Assembly: GCF_013087525.1 (NCBI RefSeq)
Contig: NZ_JABFCS010000002.1
Coordinates: forward strand, 1 to 64,000
From: Ramlibacter montanisoli
Lineage (GTDB): Bacteria > Pseudomonadota > Gammaproteobacteria > Burkholderiales > Burkholderiaceae_C
Direction: 5' to 3'
DNA: 64,000 nt
Part shown: piece after piece, positions 49,104 through 59,079 of the stretch
Numbering within the stretch: position 1 is the first letter of the stretch
How the letters are laid out: each line of letters begins with the position of its first letter
The notes under the pieces: model-generated
What the model was told of the DNA's origin: nothing
Database searches by the model: none
Seen by the model: the letters and a program-made list of their open reading frames with translations, nothing else
Position numbers and translations under genes: made by a program

Positions 49104-49130
49104 AAAAAGCCCCGCATCGCGGGGCTTTTT
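49104..49130. terminator. Bidirectional terminator between rpmG and the convergent gene
   Basis: AAAAAGCCCCGC pairs with GCGGGGCTTTTT around a three-base loop. It has a T run on both strands, so it can end rpmBG and also the minus-strand gene at 49133. An almost identical hairpin occurs at 49661-49686. Confidence 0.9.
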
Positions 49131-49132
49131 CA

Positions 49133-49516
49133 TTACTGGACGTTCGCGTCGTTCGGCATGCGATCGTGCATGTTGATCACGCCGTCGCCGTCGTTGTCGC
49201 GGGTCTGCGCCGCGTTCACCACGGCGTTGACCGCGGCATTCCCCGAGCGGGCGCCGAGGTTGCCGTAGACCGGCCGGCCCCAGGCGTCGTAGCCGACGAT
49301 GCCGACGGCCGACTGCAGGATGCGGTGGCGCCCGAACTGGTCGACCGCCACCTGCCGGCCGTACTGGTCGATGTAAACGGAACCCGGCTGCACGGCCGCC
49401 GGCGGCGAGCCGAAGCCGAAGAGGCTGCCGATGACGCCGCCAAGGTCCTGCGCGGAGGCCGCCCCACCGACGGCGAGGGCACCCGCCGCCACGGCCGAAA
49501 GGATGAACTTCTTCAT
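49133..49516 (-). CDS. Small exported protein with calcium-binding-like C-terminus
   Basis: This 127-residue protein has a signal peptide (1-22, ending AASAQ). A low-complexity middle follows (YIDQYGRQVAVDQFGRHRI, YDAWGRPVYGNLG), and it ends with DNDGDGVINMHDRMPNDA, the aspartate-rich loop of EF-hand-like or thrombospondin type 3 repeats that bind calcium. The function is unknown. It is flanked on both sides by copies of the same terminator hairpin, so it forms a single-gene transcription unit. Confidence 0.75.
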   Translation of the reverse strand: MKKFILSAVAAGALAVGGAASAQDLGGVIGSLFGFGSPPAAVQPGSVYIDQYGRQVAVDQFGRHRILQSAVGIVGYDAWGRPVYGNLGARSGNAAVNAVVNAAQTRDNDGDGVINMHDRMPNDANVQ

Positions 49517-49660
49517 TTGCTGATCTCCTGTGAGCGGAACGTCCGCTTTCCACCATTCGACCTTGCGAGTGGCGCCCACGCCAGAGGTGGGCGGCGAGAA
49601 AGGCGTGGGACATGCGCGCCCGCCCGCGTAGGCATTCCCTGCTCCGCGGTGTCCACCAAG

Positions 49661-49686
49661 AAAAAGCCCCGCATCGCGGGGCTTTT
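49661..49686 (-). terminator. Terminator of the desaturase gene
   Basis: On the minus strand AAAAGCCCCGC pairs with GCGGGGCTTTTT and ends in a T run, 20 bases past the desaturase stop. It differs from the hairpin at 49104 by only one base. Confidence 0.85.
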
Positions 49687-49704
49687 CGGTTCGAGCCGGG
49701 AGCC

Positions 49705-50919
49705 TCAGGCGTGGGCAGACCGCAGCTTCAGCGAGAACTGGCGCAGCGCCTCGATGCCGCTTTCCTCCGCCCGGCGGCACCAGGCCTGCAGGTCGGCAGC
49801 CAGCTGCTCGCGCGACTGGTTCGTGTTCAGCCACATCTGGCGCAGCTCCTCGCGCATGCTGGCCATCTTGTCCAGCACCGGGTGTTCGGCGCGCACCTGC
49901 GCCAGCTGCTGCCGCGCCGCCGTCGGCACGCGGTCTTCGTCGCGGTGCAGCCAGCGCTTGGCGATCTTCAGCGTCGCCATGTCCTGGCCCTTGGCCTTGA
50001 ACTGGTCGATCTCCGCCTTGCAGGCACGGCGCATTTCGCGGGCGTAGCCGGCCATCACCTCGTAGCGGTTGGCGATCACGGCCTCGAGCGTCTTCTCGTC
50101 GGCCACGGGCTTGATCGTTCCCAGGCGCAGCTTGGGCGGCACCTTCTTGACCGTGGCCAGGCCGAGCTTCTGCATCACGCTGATGTAGACCCAGCCGATG
50201 TCGAACTCGTAGGGCTTGACCGAGAACTTGGCCGAGGTCGGGTAGGTGTGGTGGTTGTTGTGCAGTTCCTCGCCGCCGATCACGATGCCCCAGGGGGTGA
50301 TGTTCGTGCTGGCGTCGGGCGCCTCGAAGTTGCGGTAGCCCCAGTAGTGGGCGATGCCGTTGATCACGCCGGCGGCGGTGATCGGGATCCATGCCATCTG
50401 CACCGCCCACACGGCGGCGCCGGCGGCGCCGAACAGGGCCAGGTCGATGATCAGCATCAGGCCCACGCCCTGCCAGCTGTAGCGGGTGTACAGGTTGCGC
50501 TCGATCCAGTCGTTGGGCGTGCCGAGGCCGAACTTGGCGATGGTTTCCTTGTTTTTCGCTTCGGCGCGATAGAGCTCGGAGCCCTTCCAGAACACCGTGT
50601 CGATGCCGCGGGTCTGCGGGCTGTGCGGATCGTCCGGCGTCTCGCACTTGGCGTGGTGCTTGCGGTGGATGGCGACCCATTCCTTGGTCACCATGCCCGT
50701 GCCCAGCCACAGCCAGAAGCGGAAGAAGTGCGAGGGGATCGCATGCAGGTCCATGGCCCGGTGGGCCTGGGTGCGGTGCAGGAAGATGGTGACGGCAGCG
50801 ATGGTGATGTGGGTCGTCACCAGCGTGTACAGCACGATCTGCCACCAGGACAGATTCCAAAGACCGTTGGCGAGCCAGTCGATCGCCGCGGTCAGCACGG
50901 CCCAATCCGGGAGCAGCAT
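49705..50919 (-). CDS. Membrane fatty acid (acyl-CoA) desaturase
   Basis: This 404-residue diiron membrane enzyme introduces a double bond, probably delta-9, into acyl chains. The three histidine boxes are present: HRTQAHR near residue 48, HRKHH near 85 and HNNHH near 220. Hydrophobic segments surround them (about 25-45, 150-185). The last 120 residues form a charged helical extension (EIDQFKAKGQDMATLKIAKR, VLDKMASMREELRQMW) not needed for the fold. It probably adjusts membrane fluidity. It uses a strongly isolated transcription unit ending at 49661. Confidence 0.92.
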   Translation of the reverse strand: MLLPDWAVLTAAIDWLANGLWNLSWWQIVLYTLVTTHITIAAVTIFLHRTQAHRAMDLHAIPSHFFRFWLWLGTGMVTKEWVAIHRKHHAKCETPDDPHSPQTRGIDTVFWKGSELYRAEAKNKETIAKFGLGTPNDWIERNLYTRYSWQGVGLMLIIDLALFGAAGAAVWAVQMAWIPITAAGVINGIAHYWGYRNFEAPDASTNITPWGIVIGGEELHNNHHTYPTSAKFSVKPYEFDIGWVYISVMQKLGLATVKKVPPKLRLGTIKPVADEKTLEAVIANRYEVMAGYAREMRRACKAEIDQFKAKGQDMATLKIAKRWLHRDEDRVPTAARQQLAQVRAEHPVLDKMASMREELRQMWLNTNQSREQLAADLQAWCRRAEESGIEALRQFSLKLRSAHA

Positions 50920-51022
50920 GTGGTGTGAGTCTCTTTCGAAAAAGCGTGAGCGCGCGGGACATCCCGCGTGCCTGTAGGACGGATTCTAGGGCGGGGGTTC
51001 CCCCGCCCATCAATCTTTGACT

Positions 51023-52289
51023 TCAGGGCTGGACTTTTTCCCAGGCTGCGGCATAGAAGCCGTCGCTGCCGTGGACATGGGGCCAGAGCCGCAGGTCGGA
51101 GCCCCCTCACTGCAGAGGCTGGCTGCTTGCGGCACTTTGGCCGATTCGAGCAGTTCCTGCACCGAAAGTCGCCGGAAAGCGGGATGGGCGGCCGTGAATT
51201 CCGCCGCAATGTCCTCGTTTTCGGCCTTCAGCAGGCTGCACGTGGCGTAGACGAGACGGCCGCCCGGCTTCAACAGCCGCGCCGCACTGTCCAGGATCGC
51301 ACGCTGCTTGGCCGTCAGCTCGACGACAGCCTGGGGGACTGCCGCCACTTCAGGTCGGGGTTGCGGCGCAGCGTCCCCAGGCCCGAGCAGGGAGCGTCCA
51401 CGATCACCCGGTCGATCTTGCCGGCCAGCCGCTTGATGCGCTCGTCGCGTTCGTGCGCGATCGCCGCCGGGTGCACGTTCGACAGTTTGCTGCGCGCCAG
51501 GCGCGGCTTGAGGTTGTCCAGGCGGTGCGCGGACACGTCGAAGGCGTACAGCCGCCCGGTGTTGCGCATGGCCGCGCCCAGCGCCAGCGTCTTGCCGCCG
51601 GCGCCGGCACAGAAATCCACCACCATCTGGCCGCGCCGTGCGTCCGTGAGCAGCGCCAGCAGCTGGGAGCCCTCGTCCTGCACTTCGATCGCACCGCGCG
51701 CGAAGGCATCGAGCTTGGTCAGTGCCGGCTTGCCGTCCACGCGCAGGCCCCAGGGCGAGTACGGCGTGGCGCGGGCCGCGATGCCCGCCAGCTTGAGTTC
51801 CTGCTGCACGTCCTCGCGCTTGTCGGTGAACGTGTTCACGCGCAGGTCCAGGCCGGCAGGATGGTTGAGCGCGTCGACGAGCGCCCAGAACCGGTCGCCC
51901 AGCTGCGCCTTCAGCGGCTCCACCAGCCATTCGGGCATGTTGTGGCGGTGCCGTTCCGACAGCGTCGCCGGATCGGCCGCGTCGCACTGGTCCAGCCAGG
52001 CCTTCTCCTGCTCGCTCAGCGCGCTCTTGAGGAAGTCGCGCGGTCCCGCGAAACCCAGGATCGCCAGGCGCCGCTCGCGCGCGCCGCTGCCGGAGCCGGC
52101 GAAGTGCTCGAACAGCAGCTTGCGACGCAGCACGGCGTAGGCGGTCTCGGCCAGCGTCGCCCGCTCGCGCGGGCCCAGCGAGCGGTGCTCGCGGAAGTAG
52201 CGCGACACGATGGCGTCGGCGGGATGGTCGAACTTCAGGACCTGCGCGACGAGATCGGCGCAGGCCTCCAGCAGGGCCTTGGGATGCAT
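51023..52289 (-). CDS. rsmB: RsmB/NOP-family rRNA cytosine methyltransferase (two frameshifts)
   Basis: This S-adenosylmethionine-dependent enzyme methylates 16S rRNA C967-type cytosines. Visible motifs are [15 protein letters not shown] motif [20 protein letters not shown], motif [23 protein letters not shown] with one catalytic cysteine, and motif [17 protein letters not shown] with the other. One base is missing in the G run at 51333-51337 and another near 51105. Restoring both gives the family ending [20 protein letters not shown] and a stop at 51023 (about 422 aa), whereas the written frame runs on to 51010. It overlaps nothing and precedes no gene on its strand closely. Confidence 0.88.
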
Positions 52290-52296
52290 GCGTTTC

Positions 52297-52878
52297 CTAC
52301 AGCGTGGGCAGCAGTTGGGCGATCGCGCGAGGGTAGATCAAGTGCTCCTGCGTGAGCACGCGCGCAGCGATCGTTTGCGCCGTGTCGCCCGGCACGATGG
52401 GCACCACGGCCTGCGCCAGGATGGGCCCGTGATCGAGCTCCGCCGTCACCTGGTGCACGGTGGCACCGGCGACCTTGCAGCCGGCGTCGAGCGCGCGCTG
52501 GTGCGTGTGCAGGCCGGGAAAGGCCGGCAGCAGCGAAGGATGGATGTTCAGCAGCCGGCCCTCGTAGCGCGACACGAAGCCCGGCGTGAGGATGCGCATG
52601 AAGCCCGCCAGCACCACCAGCGCCGGCGCGTGGCGGTCGATGGCGGCGGCCAGCGCCTCGTCGAACAGTTCGCGGCTGGCGAAGGGCTTGTGGTCCACCA
52701 CCTCGGCCGCGATGCCGTGCTCGCGCGCGAAGGCCAGGCCGCCCGCGTCCGGCCGGTTGCTGATCACCGCCTTGACCTCCGCGCCCAGGGCCGCGCCCCA
52801 TCGCTCGCGCTGCGCCGCGCGCACAATGGCGGCCATGTTGGAGCCTCCGCCGGAGATCAGGATCACGATGTTCTTCAT
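52297..52878 (-). CDS. purN: Phosphoribosylglycinamide formyltransferase
   Basis: This 193-residue enzyme catalyses the third step of purine synthesis with 10-formyl-tetrahydrofolate. It begins [18 protein letters not shown]. The catalytic region is [20 protein letters not shown], then [20 protein letters not shown] with the catalytic Asn and His, and later [15 protein letters not shown] with the catalytic Asp. Its stop is seven bases before the rsmB start, so the two are probably cotranscribed. Confidence 0.95.
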   Translation of the reverse strand: MKNIVILISGGGSNMAAIVRAAQRERWGAALGAEVKAVISNRPDAGGLAFAREHGIAAEVVDHKPFASRELFDEALAAAIDRHAPALVVLAGFMRILTPGFVSRYEGRLLNIHPSLLPAFPGLHTHQRALDAGCKVAGATVHQVTAELDHGPILAQAVVPIVPGDTAQTIAARVLTQEHLIYPRAIAQLLPTL

Positions 52879-52902
52879 GTCGACCGCGATTATCCCTGCC
52901 GC

Positions 52903-53574
52903 ATGAACCCGCTCACCCTTGCCGAAGCGCGCGTGCTGGGCACGCTGATGGAAAAGGCCCGCACGGTGCCTGACAGCTACCCGATGACGCTGAACACGCT
53001 GGTGGCCGGCTGCAACCAGAAAAGCAGCCGCGACCCCATCACCCAGCTCACCGAATCCGAAGTGCAGGAGGCGCTGGACGGCCTCAAGCGCCGTTCGCTC
53101 GCCTTCACCGCGCGCGGCAGCCGCGTCGACCGCTGGGAGCACAACTTCCAGCGCGCCATGGTCGTGCCGGAACAGTCGGCCGTGCTGCTGGGCCTGCTGA
53201 TGCTGCGCGGGCCGCAGACGGCGGGCGAACTGCGCATCCACAGCGAACGCTGGTACCGCTTCGCCGACATCTCCTCGGTGGAAGGCTTCCTCGACGAACT
53301 GGCCGCGCGCAGCGAGGACAAGGGCGGGCCGCTGGTGGTGCAATTGCCCAAGGCGCCGGGCGCGCGCGAGGCGCGCTGGGCGCACCTGCTGTGCGGCCCC
53401 GTGGATGCCACGGCCGCGCCGGCGGCGGAGGAACGCGCGCCGGAGGGTGGGCTGGCGGCGCGGGTGTCGGCGCTGGAGAATGAAGTGGCCGAGCTGCGCG
53501 CCCTCATGACCGATCTCGCCACCCAGCTCGGCTTGTCGCCACCTGGACACCCCGAATCGAACGACCGTGCTTAA
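52903..53574 (+). CDS. yceH: YceH family protein (DUF480)
   Basis: This 223-residue protein starts [24 protein letters not shown], the DUF480 hallmark. Two winged-helix domains follow ([36 protein letters not shown]). It ends with a short coiled coil ([20 protein letters not shown]). The molecular role is not established; it is assumed to be a DNA-binding or signalling protein. It diverges from purN over 24 bases. Confidence 0.92.
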   Translation: MNPLTLAEARVLGTLMEKARTVPDSYPMTLNTLVAGCNQKSSRDPITQLTESEVQEALDGLKRRSLAFTARGSRVDRWEHNFQRAMVVPEQSAVLLGLLMLRGPQTAGELRIHSERWYRFADISSVEGFLDELAARSEDKGGPLVVQLPKAPGAREARWAHLLCGPVDATAAPAAEERAPEGGLAARVSALENEVAELRALMTDLATQLGLSPPGHPESNDRA

Positions 53575-53600
53575 ATCTGCGACTGCTCCGGAGACACGCA

Positions 53601-54777
53601 ATGGATCTTGCATTCACCCCTGAAGAACAGAAATTCCGCGAGGAAGTGCGCGCCTGGGTGCGCGCCAACCTGCCGCAGGAGATCGCGCACAAGGTGCACA
53701 ACGCCCTGCACCTGACGCGCGAGGACATGCAGCGCTGGGCCAGGATCCTCGGCAAGAAGGGCTGGCTGGGCTACGGCTGGCCCAGGGAGTTCGGCGGCCC
53801 CGGCTGGACCGCCGTGCAGAAGCACCTGTTCGAGGAAGAGACCGCACTGGCCGGCGCCCCGCGCATCGTGCCCTTCGGCCCGGTGATGGTCGCGCCGGTG
53901 ATCATGGCCTTCGGCTCGCCCGAGCAGCAGAAGCGCTTCCTGCCCGGCATCGCCAGCGGCGAGGTGTGGTGGAGCCAGGGCTACAGTGAGCCGGGCGGGC
54001 TCGGATCTCGCGTCGCTCAAGACGCGCGCCGAGCGCAAGGGCGACAAGTACATCGTCAACGGCCAGAAGACCTGGACCACGCTGGCGCAGTACGGCGACT
54101 GGATCTTCTGCCTGGTGCGCACGTCCACCGAAGGCAAGCCGCAGACCGGCATCTCCTTCCTGCTGATCGACATGAAGTCGCCCGGCGTCACGGTGCGGCC
54201 GATCATCATGCTGGACGGCGGGCACGAGGTGAACGAGGTGTTCTTCGACAACGTCGAAGTGCCCGCCGAGAACCTGATCGGCGAGGAGAACAAGGGCTGG
54301 ACCTACGCCAAGCACCTGCTGTCGCACGAGCGCACCAACATCGCCGACGTGAACCGCGCCAAGCGCGAGCTCGAGCGCCTCAAGCGCATCGCCAAGGGCG
54401 AGGGTGTGTACAACGAGCAGCGCTTCCGCGACGAAGTGGCCAAGCTGGAAGTGGACGTGGTGGCGCTGGAGATGCTGGTGCTGCGCGTGCTGTCTGCAGA
54501 GAAGTCGGGCAAGAACCCGCTGGACATCGCCGGCCTGCTGAAGATCAAGGGCAGCGAGATCCAGCAGCGCTACACGGAACTGATGATGCTGGCCGCCGGC
54601 CCCTACGCCCTGCCCTTCGTCAAGGAAGCGATGGAGGCGGGCTACCAGGGCGAGTTCGTGGGCGCCGCCTATCTCGCACCCCTGGCGGCGAGCTACTTCA
54701 ACATGCGCAAGACCACCATCTACGGCGGATCGAACGAAGTGCAGCGCAACATCGTCGCGCAAACCGTGCTGGGCTGA
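53601..54777 (+). CDS. Acyl-CoA dehydrogenase, first of a pair (frameshifted)
   Basis: This FAD-dependent acyl-CoA dehydrogenase would be about 392 residues. The N-terminal helical domain begins MDLAFTPEEQKFREEVRAWV. The FAD/substrate strand GYSEPGAGSDLASLKT is broken near 53997, where two bases are missing. The C-terminal domain has the usual flavin-contact end YGGSNEVQRNIVAQTVLG. The catalytic glutamate position cannot be assigned with certainty. It is followed in 11 bases by a second, divergent family member. Such FadE-type pairs often form heterodimeric enzymes for steroid side chains or other bulky acyl-CoAs. Confidence 0.88.
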
Positions 54778-54788
54778 GGAGACACGAC

Positions 54789-55903
54789 ATGGACTTCAAT
54801 TTTTCCGACGAGCAGGAACAGCTGCGCGACGCGGTGCGCAAGTGGGTGGACCGCAGCTACGGCTTCGAGCGGCGCCGCGGCATCACCAAGGCCGGCGGCT
54901 TCGAGCGCGCGGCCTACGGTGAACTCGCTGAACTGGGCCTGGCGGGCCTGTACGTGTCCGAGGACCACGGCGGCATGGCCATGGGCCCGGTCGAGGCCAT
55001 GGTGGTGATGGAGGAACTCGGGCGCGGCATCGTGCTGGAGCCCCTGGGCCAGACGCTGGTCGCCAGCGGCTTGCTGGGCGCCTACGCACCGGAAGCCGTC
55101 AAGGCGCAGTGGCTGCCCAGGCTGGCCGGTGGCGAGGCGCTGATCGTGCTGGCGCACCAGGAGCGCAAGGCGCGCTACCGCCTGGAGCAGTGCGAAGCGA
55201 CGGCCACGCAGGCCGGCGATGCCTGGAAGATCACCGGCGACAAGAGCCTGGTGCCCGCGGGCGACCAGGCCGACGCCTTCATCGTGCCGGCCAAGTCCAA
55301 CGGCAAGATCGCGCTGTTCCTGGTGGAGCGCCAGACGCAGGGCGTCAGCACGCGCGGCTATCCCACCATGGACGGCGCGCGCGCCGCGGAAGTGAACCTG
55401 CGCGATGCGCGCGGCACGCTGGTGGCGCCGGACGGCCTGCCCGCGCTGGAGCACGCGGTGGACATCGGCATCGCCTGCACCTGCGCCGAGGCCGTGGGCG
55501 TGATCGACCGCACCATGCAGCTGACCGCCGAGTACCTGAACACGCGCAAGCAGTTCGGCGTGACGCTGGCGACCTTCCAGGCGCTGCGCCACCGCATGGC
55601 GGACATGAAGATGCAGCAGGAGCTGGCCCGCTCCATGAGCTACTACGCCTCGCTCAAGCTGAATGCGCCGGCCGACGAGCGCCGCCGCGCGATGGCGCGC
55701 GCCAAGTACCAGCTGGGCGTGTCCATGCGCTTCGTCGGCCAGAACTCGGTGCAGCTGCACGGCGGCATCGGCGTGACCGACGAGTATGTGGGCAGCCACT
55801 ACTTCAAGAAGCTCACGCAGCTGGAGCGGCCTTCGGCGACACGCTGCACCATCTGGGCGAGGTGTCCGAAAGGATGCAGGACACCGCAGGCGTTTTCGCC
55901 TGA
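54789..55903 (+). CDS. Acyl-CoA dehydrogenase, second of a pair (frameshifted end)
   Basis: This is an acyl-CoA dehydrogenase-fold protein of about 371 residues: MDFNFSDEQEQLRDAVRKWV at the start, the mid-domain ITGDKSLVPAGDQADAFIV, and the C-terminal TRKQFGVTLATFQALRHRMADM and QLHGGIGVTDEYVGSHYFKK. The mid-domain lacks the usual SEPxAGSD flavin-binding strand, so it may be a partner subunit that binds FAD only with its neighbour. One base is missing near 55830. The next frame finishes FGDTLHHLGEVSERMQD and stops at 55903, ahead of a terminator. Confidence 0.86.
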
Positions 55904-55920
55904 CAGGGAGAATCCCGGTA

Positions 55921-55945
55921 AACGCCCGCCCGCAGCGGGCGTTTT
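55921..55945 (+). terminator. Terminator after the acyl-CoA dehydrogenase pair
   Basis: AACGCCCGC pairs with GCGGGCGTT over a seven-base loop (CCGCA region), followed by TTTT. It lies 18 bases past the second dehydrogenase stop and just ahead of the hydrolase gene. Confidence 0.8.
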
Positions 55946-55967
55946 CATTTGCAGGAGACAAAAGAAC

Positions 55968-57326
55968 ATGACGACCCGCCGCCACTTCCTCGCGCTTTCG
56001 GGCGCGCTCCTTACCACCGCCTGTGCCACCGGCCCTTCCATGACCGCGCATCCGCCCATCGTCTTCGTCCACGGCAACGGGGACACCGCCGCTCTGTGGC
56101 AGACCACGATGTGGCGCTTCGAGTCCAACGGCTGGCCGCGCGACCGGCTGCACGCGATCGACCTGCCCTATCCGCTGGCGCGCGACGACGACACGCGCGC
56201 GCAGCCGGGGCGCACGTCCACGGCGGAACACATGGCCTACCTGCGCTCGGAGGTGGACAAGGTGCTGCAGGCGACCGGCGCCGCGCAGGTGGTGCTGATC
56301 GGCAATTCGCGCGGCGGCAATGCCATCCGCAACTACATCCAGAACGGCGGCGGCGCCGCGAAGGTGAGCCACGCCATCCTGGGTGGCGTGCCCAACCACG
56401 GCGTGTGGAACGTGCCCGGGCGCGCGCCCGGCAGCGAGTTCGCGGGCAACGGCCCCTTCCTGCAGGGGCTGAATGCGCCCAAGAACGCAGCCGGCGACGA
56501 GGTCACGGGCCCCGTGAAGTGGCTCACGATCCGCTCGGACAACAACGACAAGTTCGCCCAGCCCACGGGCCAGTGGATCGGCGACCGCAACTTGCAGACC
56601 GGCGTCACCTTCGACGGCCCCGCGCTCAAGGGCGCGAGCAACGTGGTGCTGCCGCGCGTGGACCACCGCGAGACTTCGTTCTCGCCCGCGGCCTTCGAGG
56701 CGACCTACCGCTTCATCACCGGCAAGGCGCCGGCGACGCTGTCCATCGTGCCGGAAGAGCGCATCGTGCTCGCCGGCAAGGTGACGGGCCTGGGCGTGTC
56801 CTCCACCGATCCGGCCAGCGGCAACTTCCAGAACAACCTGCCGATCCCCGGCGCGCGGCTGGTGGTGTACGCGGTCGATCCCGCCAGCGGCGAACGCCGC
56901 GGTGGCGCCGTGCTCGACGAGGTGATCGATGCGAGCGGCCGCTGGTCCTTCCAGGCCGACCGGAACACGCCCTACGAGTTCGTGGTCGCCGCCGCGGGCT
57001 ATGCCACGACGCACATCTACCGCAGCCCCTTCCCGCGCTCCACCAGCGTGATCAACCTGCGACCGGAGCGCATCCCCGAGACCGACCGGGCCGGCCCTTC
57101 GCTGGTGATCCTCACCCGCCCGCGCGGCTACTTCGACCCGGGCCGCGACCGCATGGCCTTCGACGGCCAGAGCCCGCCGCCGGGGGCGCTCCCGGGCGCC
57201 GGGGTTTCCGCTTCGCGCATCAAGCCCACCGGCCCGCAGCGTGCGGTGGTCGCGGAGTTCAACGGGGAGAAGGTGGTCGGGCGGACGTGGCCGACGGCGA
57301 ACAACGAGGTGTCGGTGCTGAGCTGA
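55968..57326 (+). CDS. Exported alpha/beta hydrolase with C-terminal beta domain
   Basis: This 452-residue exported hydrolase has an N-terminus TTRRHFLALSGALLTTAC that combines a twin-arginine-type motif with a possible lipobox cysteine. The hydrolase core follows: the oxyanion segment IVFVHGNGDTAALW near residue 31, the nucleophile elbow VLIGNSRGGNAIRN near 105 (GxSxG) and a catalytic histidine likely in LPRVDHRETSFS near 230. From about 265 a carboxypeptidase-regulatory-like beta domain begins (LAGKVTGLGVSS, PGARLVVYAVDPASGERRGG). Lipase or polyester-depolymerase activity is plausible. An AGGAGA site precedes the ATG. Confidence 0.85.
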   Translation: MTTRRHFLALSGALLTTACATGPSMTAHPPIVFVHGNGDTAALWQTTMWRFESNGWPRDRLHAIDLPYPLARDDDTRAQPGRTSTAEHMAYLRSEVDKVLQATGAAQVVLIGNSRGGNAIRNYIQNGGGAAKVSHAILGGVPNHGVWNVPGRAPGSEFAGNGPFLQGLNAPKNAAGDEVTGPVKWLTIRSDNNDKFAQPTGQWIGDRNLQTGVTFDGPALKGASNVVLPRVDHRETSFSPAAFEATYRFITGKAPATLSIVPEERIVLAGKVTGLGVSSTDPASGNFQNNLPIPGARLVVYAVDPASGERRGGAVLDEVIDASGRWSFQADRNTPYEFVVAAAGYATTHIYRSPFPRSTSVINLRPERIPETDRAGPSLVILTRPRGYFDPGRDRMAFDGQSPPPGALPGAGVSASRIKPTGPQRAVVAEFNGEKVVGRTWPTANNEVSVLS

Positions 57327-57340
57327 CCTACTGAGCGCCG

Positions 57341-57901
57341 CTACGCGTCGTGCAAGCGTGAATTCTTTGGCAGGTGCGCCATCAGGAATTCCATCTGGTC
57401 CGCCAGGATGCGGCGGTTGCGCAGGATGAAGTCCTCCCACAGGCTGGGCACGTAGGGGGCGTACAGCAGCGACATGCCCGCCTGTTCCGGCGTGCGGCTG
57501 CCCTTGCGGTGGTTGCAGGCCCGGCAGGCCGTCACCACGTTCATCCAGTGGTCCTTGCCGTTCTGGGCGAAGGGGATGATGTGCTCGCGCGTGAGTTCTT
57601 CCTCGTGGAAATCGTCGCCGCAGTAGGCGCACACGTTCCGGTCGCGGGCGAACAGCTTGCCGTTGGTCAAGCCCGGTTTCAGCTCGAAGGGGTTGATGTT
57701 CGGCACGCCCTTGGTGCCGATGATGCTGTTGACCGTGATGATCGACTGCAGCCCGCTGGCGGCATTGACGCCCCCGCGGAACACGGCAACGTCCGCCCCG
57801 GCCTCCCAGCGCACCTGGTCGGCGGCATAGTGCAGCACGGCCTGCTCCAGCGAGATCCACGACTGTGGAAGCCCCTGGGCGGACAGCTTCAAGACCTTCA
57901 A
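57341..57901 (-). CDS. HNH endonuclease family protein
   Basis: This 186-residue protein has an HNH nuclease fold with a zinc knuckle: CAYCGDDF near residue 91, the EEELTREHIIPFAQNGKDHW segment near 100 with the catalytic histidine, NVVTACRACNHRKGSRTP near 122. The family is widespread in Burkholderiales as a chromosomal gene, with no proven restriction role. It probably starts at TTG 57901, since GGAGG lies seven bases upstream and no in-frame ATG fits. Confidence 0.85.
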   Translation of the reverse strand: MKVLKLSAQGLPQSWISLEQAVLHYAADQVRWEAGADVAVFRGGVNAASGLQSIITVNSIIGTKGVPNINPFELKPGLTNGKLFARDRNVCAYCGDDFHEEELTREHIIPFAQNGKDHWMNVVTACRACNHRKGSRTPEQAGMSLLYAPYVPSLWEDFILRNRRILADQMEFLMAHLPKNSRLHDA

Positions 57902-58056
57902 AACGCGCCTCCATTCAACGACGAACAGACCGACAGCGCCATTAGCCAGGCGTGAGAGACAATATACCGTGTTTTCGTGACCCGCTTGTAGCAGGCCATG
58001 CGTGCGTTGGCGCCGTCCAACGGACCCCCACTGCTATCAAAAAGATATCACCCCAG

Positions 58057-59070
58057 ATGCAGATCCTGCGCGGCTTCCACCACCCCCAGATCGCCAAGGC
58101 CTGCGCGGTCACGATCGGCAACTTCGACGGCGTGCACCGGGGCCACCAGGCCATGCTGGCGCTGCTGAACAACGAGGCCCGCCACCGGGGCGTGCCCAGC
58201 TGCGTGCTCACCTTCGAGCCGCATCCGCGCGACTATTTCGCCGCCCTGCACCGCAAGCCGGAGCTCGCGCCCGCCCGGATCGCCACCCTGCGCGACAAGC
58301 TCACCGAGCTGCGCAAGTGCGGCGTGGACCAGTGCGTGATCCTCAAGTTCGACGCGCGCCTGTCGGGCCAGCAGCCGGAATCCTTCATCTCGGAGGTGCT
58401 GGTGCAGGGCCTGGGGGCGAAATACATGCTGGTCGGGGACGATTTCCGCTTCGGCGCCAGGCGCGCCGGCGACTACGCCATGCTGGATTCGGCCAGCAGC
58501 CGCATGGGCTTCGACGTGGCCCGGATGAACAGCTACGAGGTCCACGGCCTGCGCGTGTCGAGCTCTGCGGTCCGGGAGGCCCTGGCCCGCGGCGACATGG
58601 CCGGCACCGCCGCCCTGCTCGGCCGGCCGTACTCGATCAGCGGCCACGTGGTCCACGGCCGCAAGCTCGGTCGCACGCTGGGCTTCAAGACCCTGAACCT
58701 GCGCTTCGCCCACTGGAAGCCGGCGGCCAGCGGCATCTTCGCCGTGATGGTCCACGGGCTGGAGGGCGGCCCGCTGGAGGGCGTCGCCAACCTGGGCATC
58801 CGGCCCTCGCTGGATCCGACCGACGTCAACGGCGGGCGGGTGCTGCTGGAGACCCATTGCCTGCAATGGCCGGCCAGCCTCGGCGAGGAGGGGGCGTACG
58901 GTAAAATCATCCGCGTGGAACTGCTGCACAAACTGCACGACGAGCTGCGCTACGACGGTCTCGATGCCCTGAAGGCGGGCATCGCGCGCGACTGCGACGA
59001 CGCGGCGCGGGCCTTCTTCGCCTCCACGCACGCCGAAACCCGGCGGCAGACCACGCGCGACCGAATTTAG
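58057..59070 (+). CDS. ribF: Bifunctional riboflavin kinase / FAD synthetase
   Basis: This 337-residue enzyme converts riboflavin to FMN and FAD. The N-terminal adenylyltransferase domain has VTIGNFDGVHRGHQAML near residue 16 and VSSSAVREALARGDM near 168. The C-terminal flavokinase domain has GRPYSISGHVVHGRKLGRTL near 189 and the metal/ATP motif GVANLGIRPSLDPTDVNGG near 247. The ATG at 58057 gives the typical MQILRGFHHP start. The gene order ribF-ileS-lspA is classic. Confidence 0.95.
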   Translation: MQILRGFHHPQIAKACAVTIGNFDGVHRGHQAMLALLNNEARHRGVPSCVLTFEPHPRDYFAALHRKPELAPARIATLRDKLTELRKCGVDQCVILKFDARLSGQQPESFISEVLVQGLGAKYMLVGDDFRFGARRAGDYAMLDSASSRMGFDVARMNSYEVHGLRVSSSAVREALARGDMAGTAALLGRPYSISGHVVHGRKLGRTLGFKTLNLRFAHWKPAASGIFAVMVHGLEGGPLEGVANLGIRPSLDPTDVNGGRVLLETHCLQWPASLGEEGAYGKIIRVELLHKLHDELRYDGLDALKAGIARDCDDAARAFFASTHAETRRQTTRDRI

Positions 59071-59079
59071 CGACGGCAT

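Noticed and set aside
53601..57326. A 1241-residue open frame that would fuse two acyl-CoA dehydrogenases and a hydrolase
   Set aside because: The first dehydrogenase leaves this frame at about 53997 and the second at about 55830. A terminator and a separate ribosome site lie before the hydrolase. The fusion is an accident of frameshifts.
54720..57914. A 1064-residue minus-strand frame opposite the dehydrogenases and hydrolase
   Set aside because: It is a GC-skewed antisense shadow rich in Arg, Ala and His. The real minus-strand gene here is only the HNH protein at 57341-57901, in another frame.
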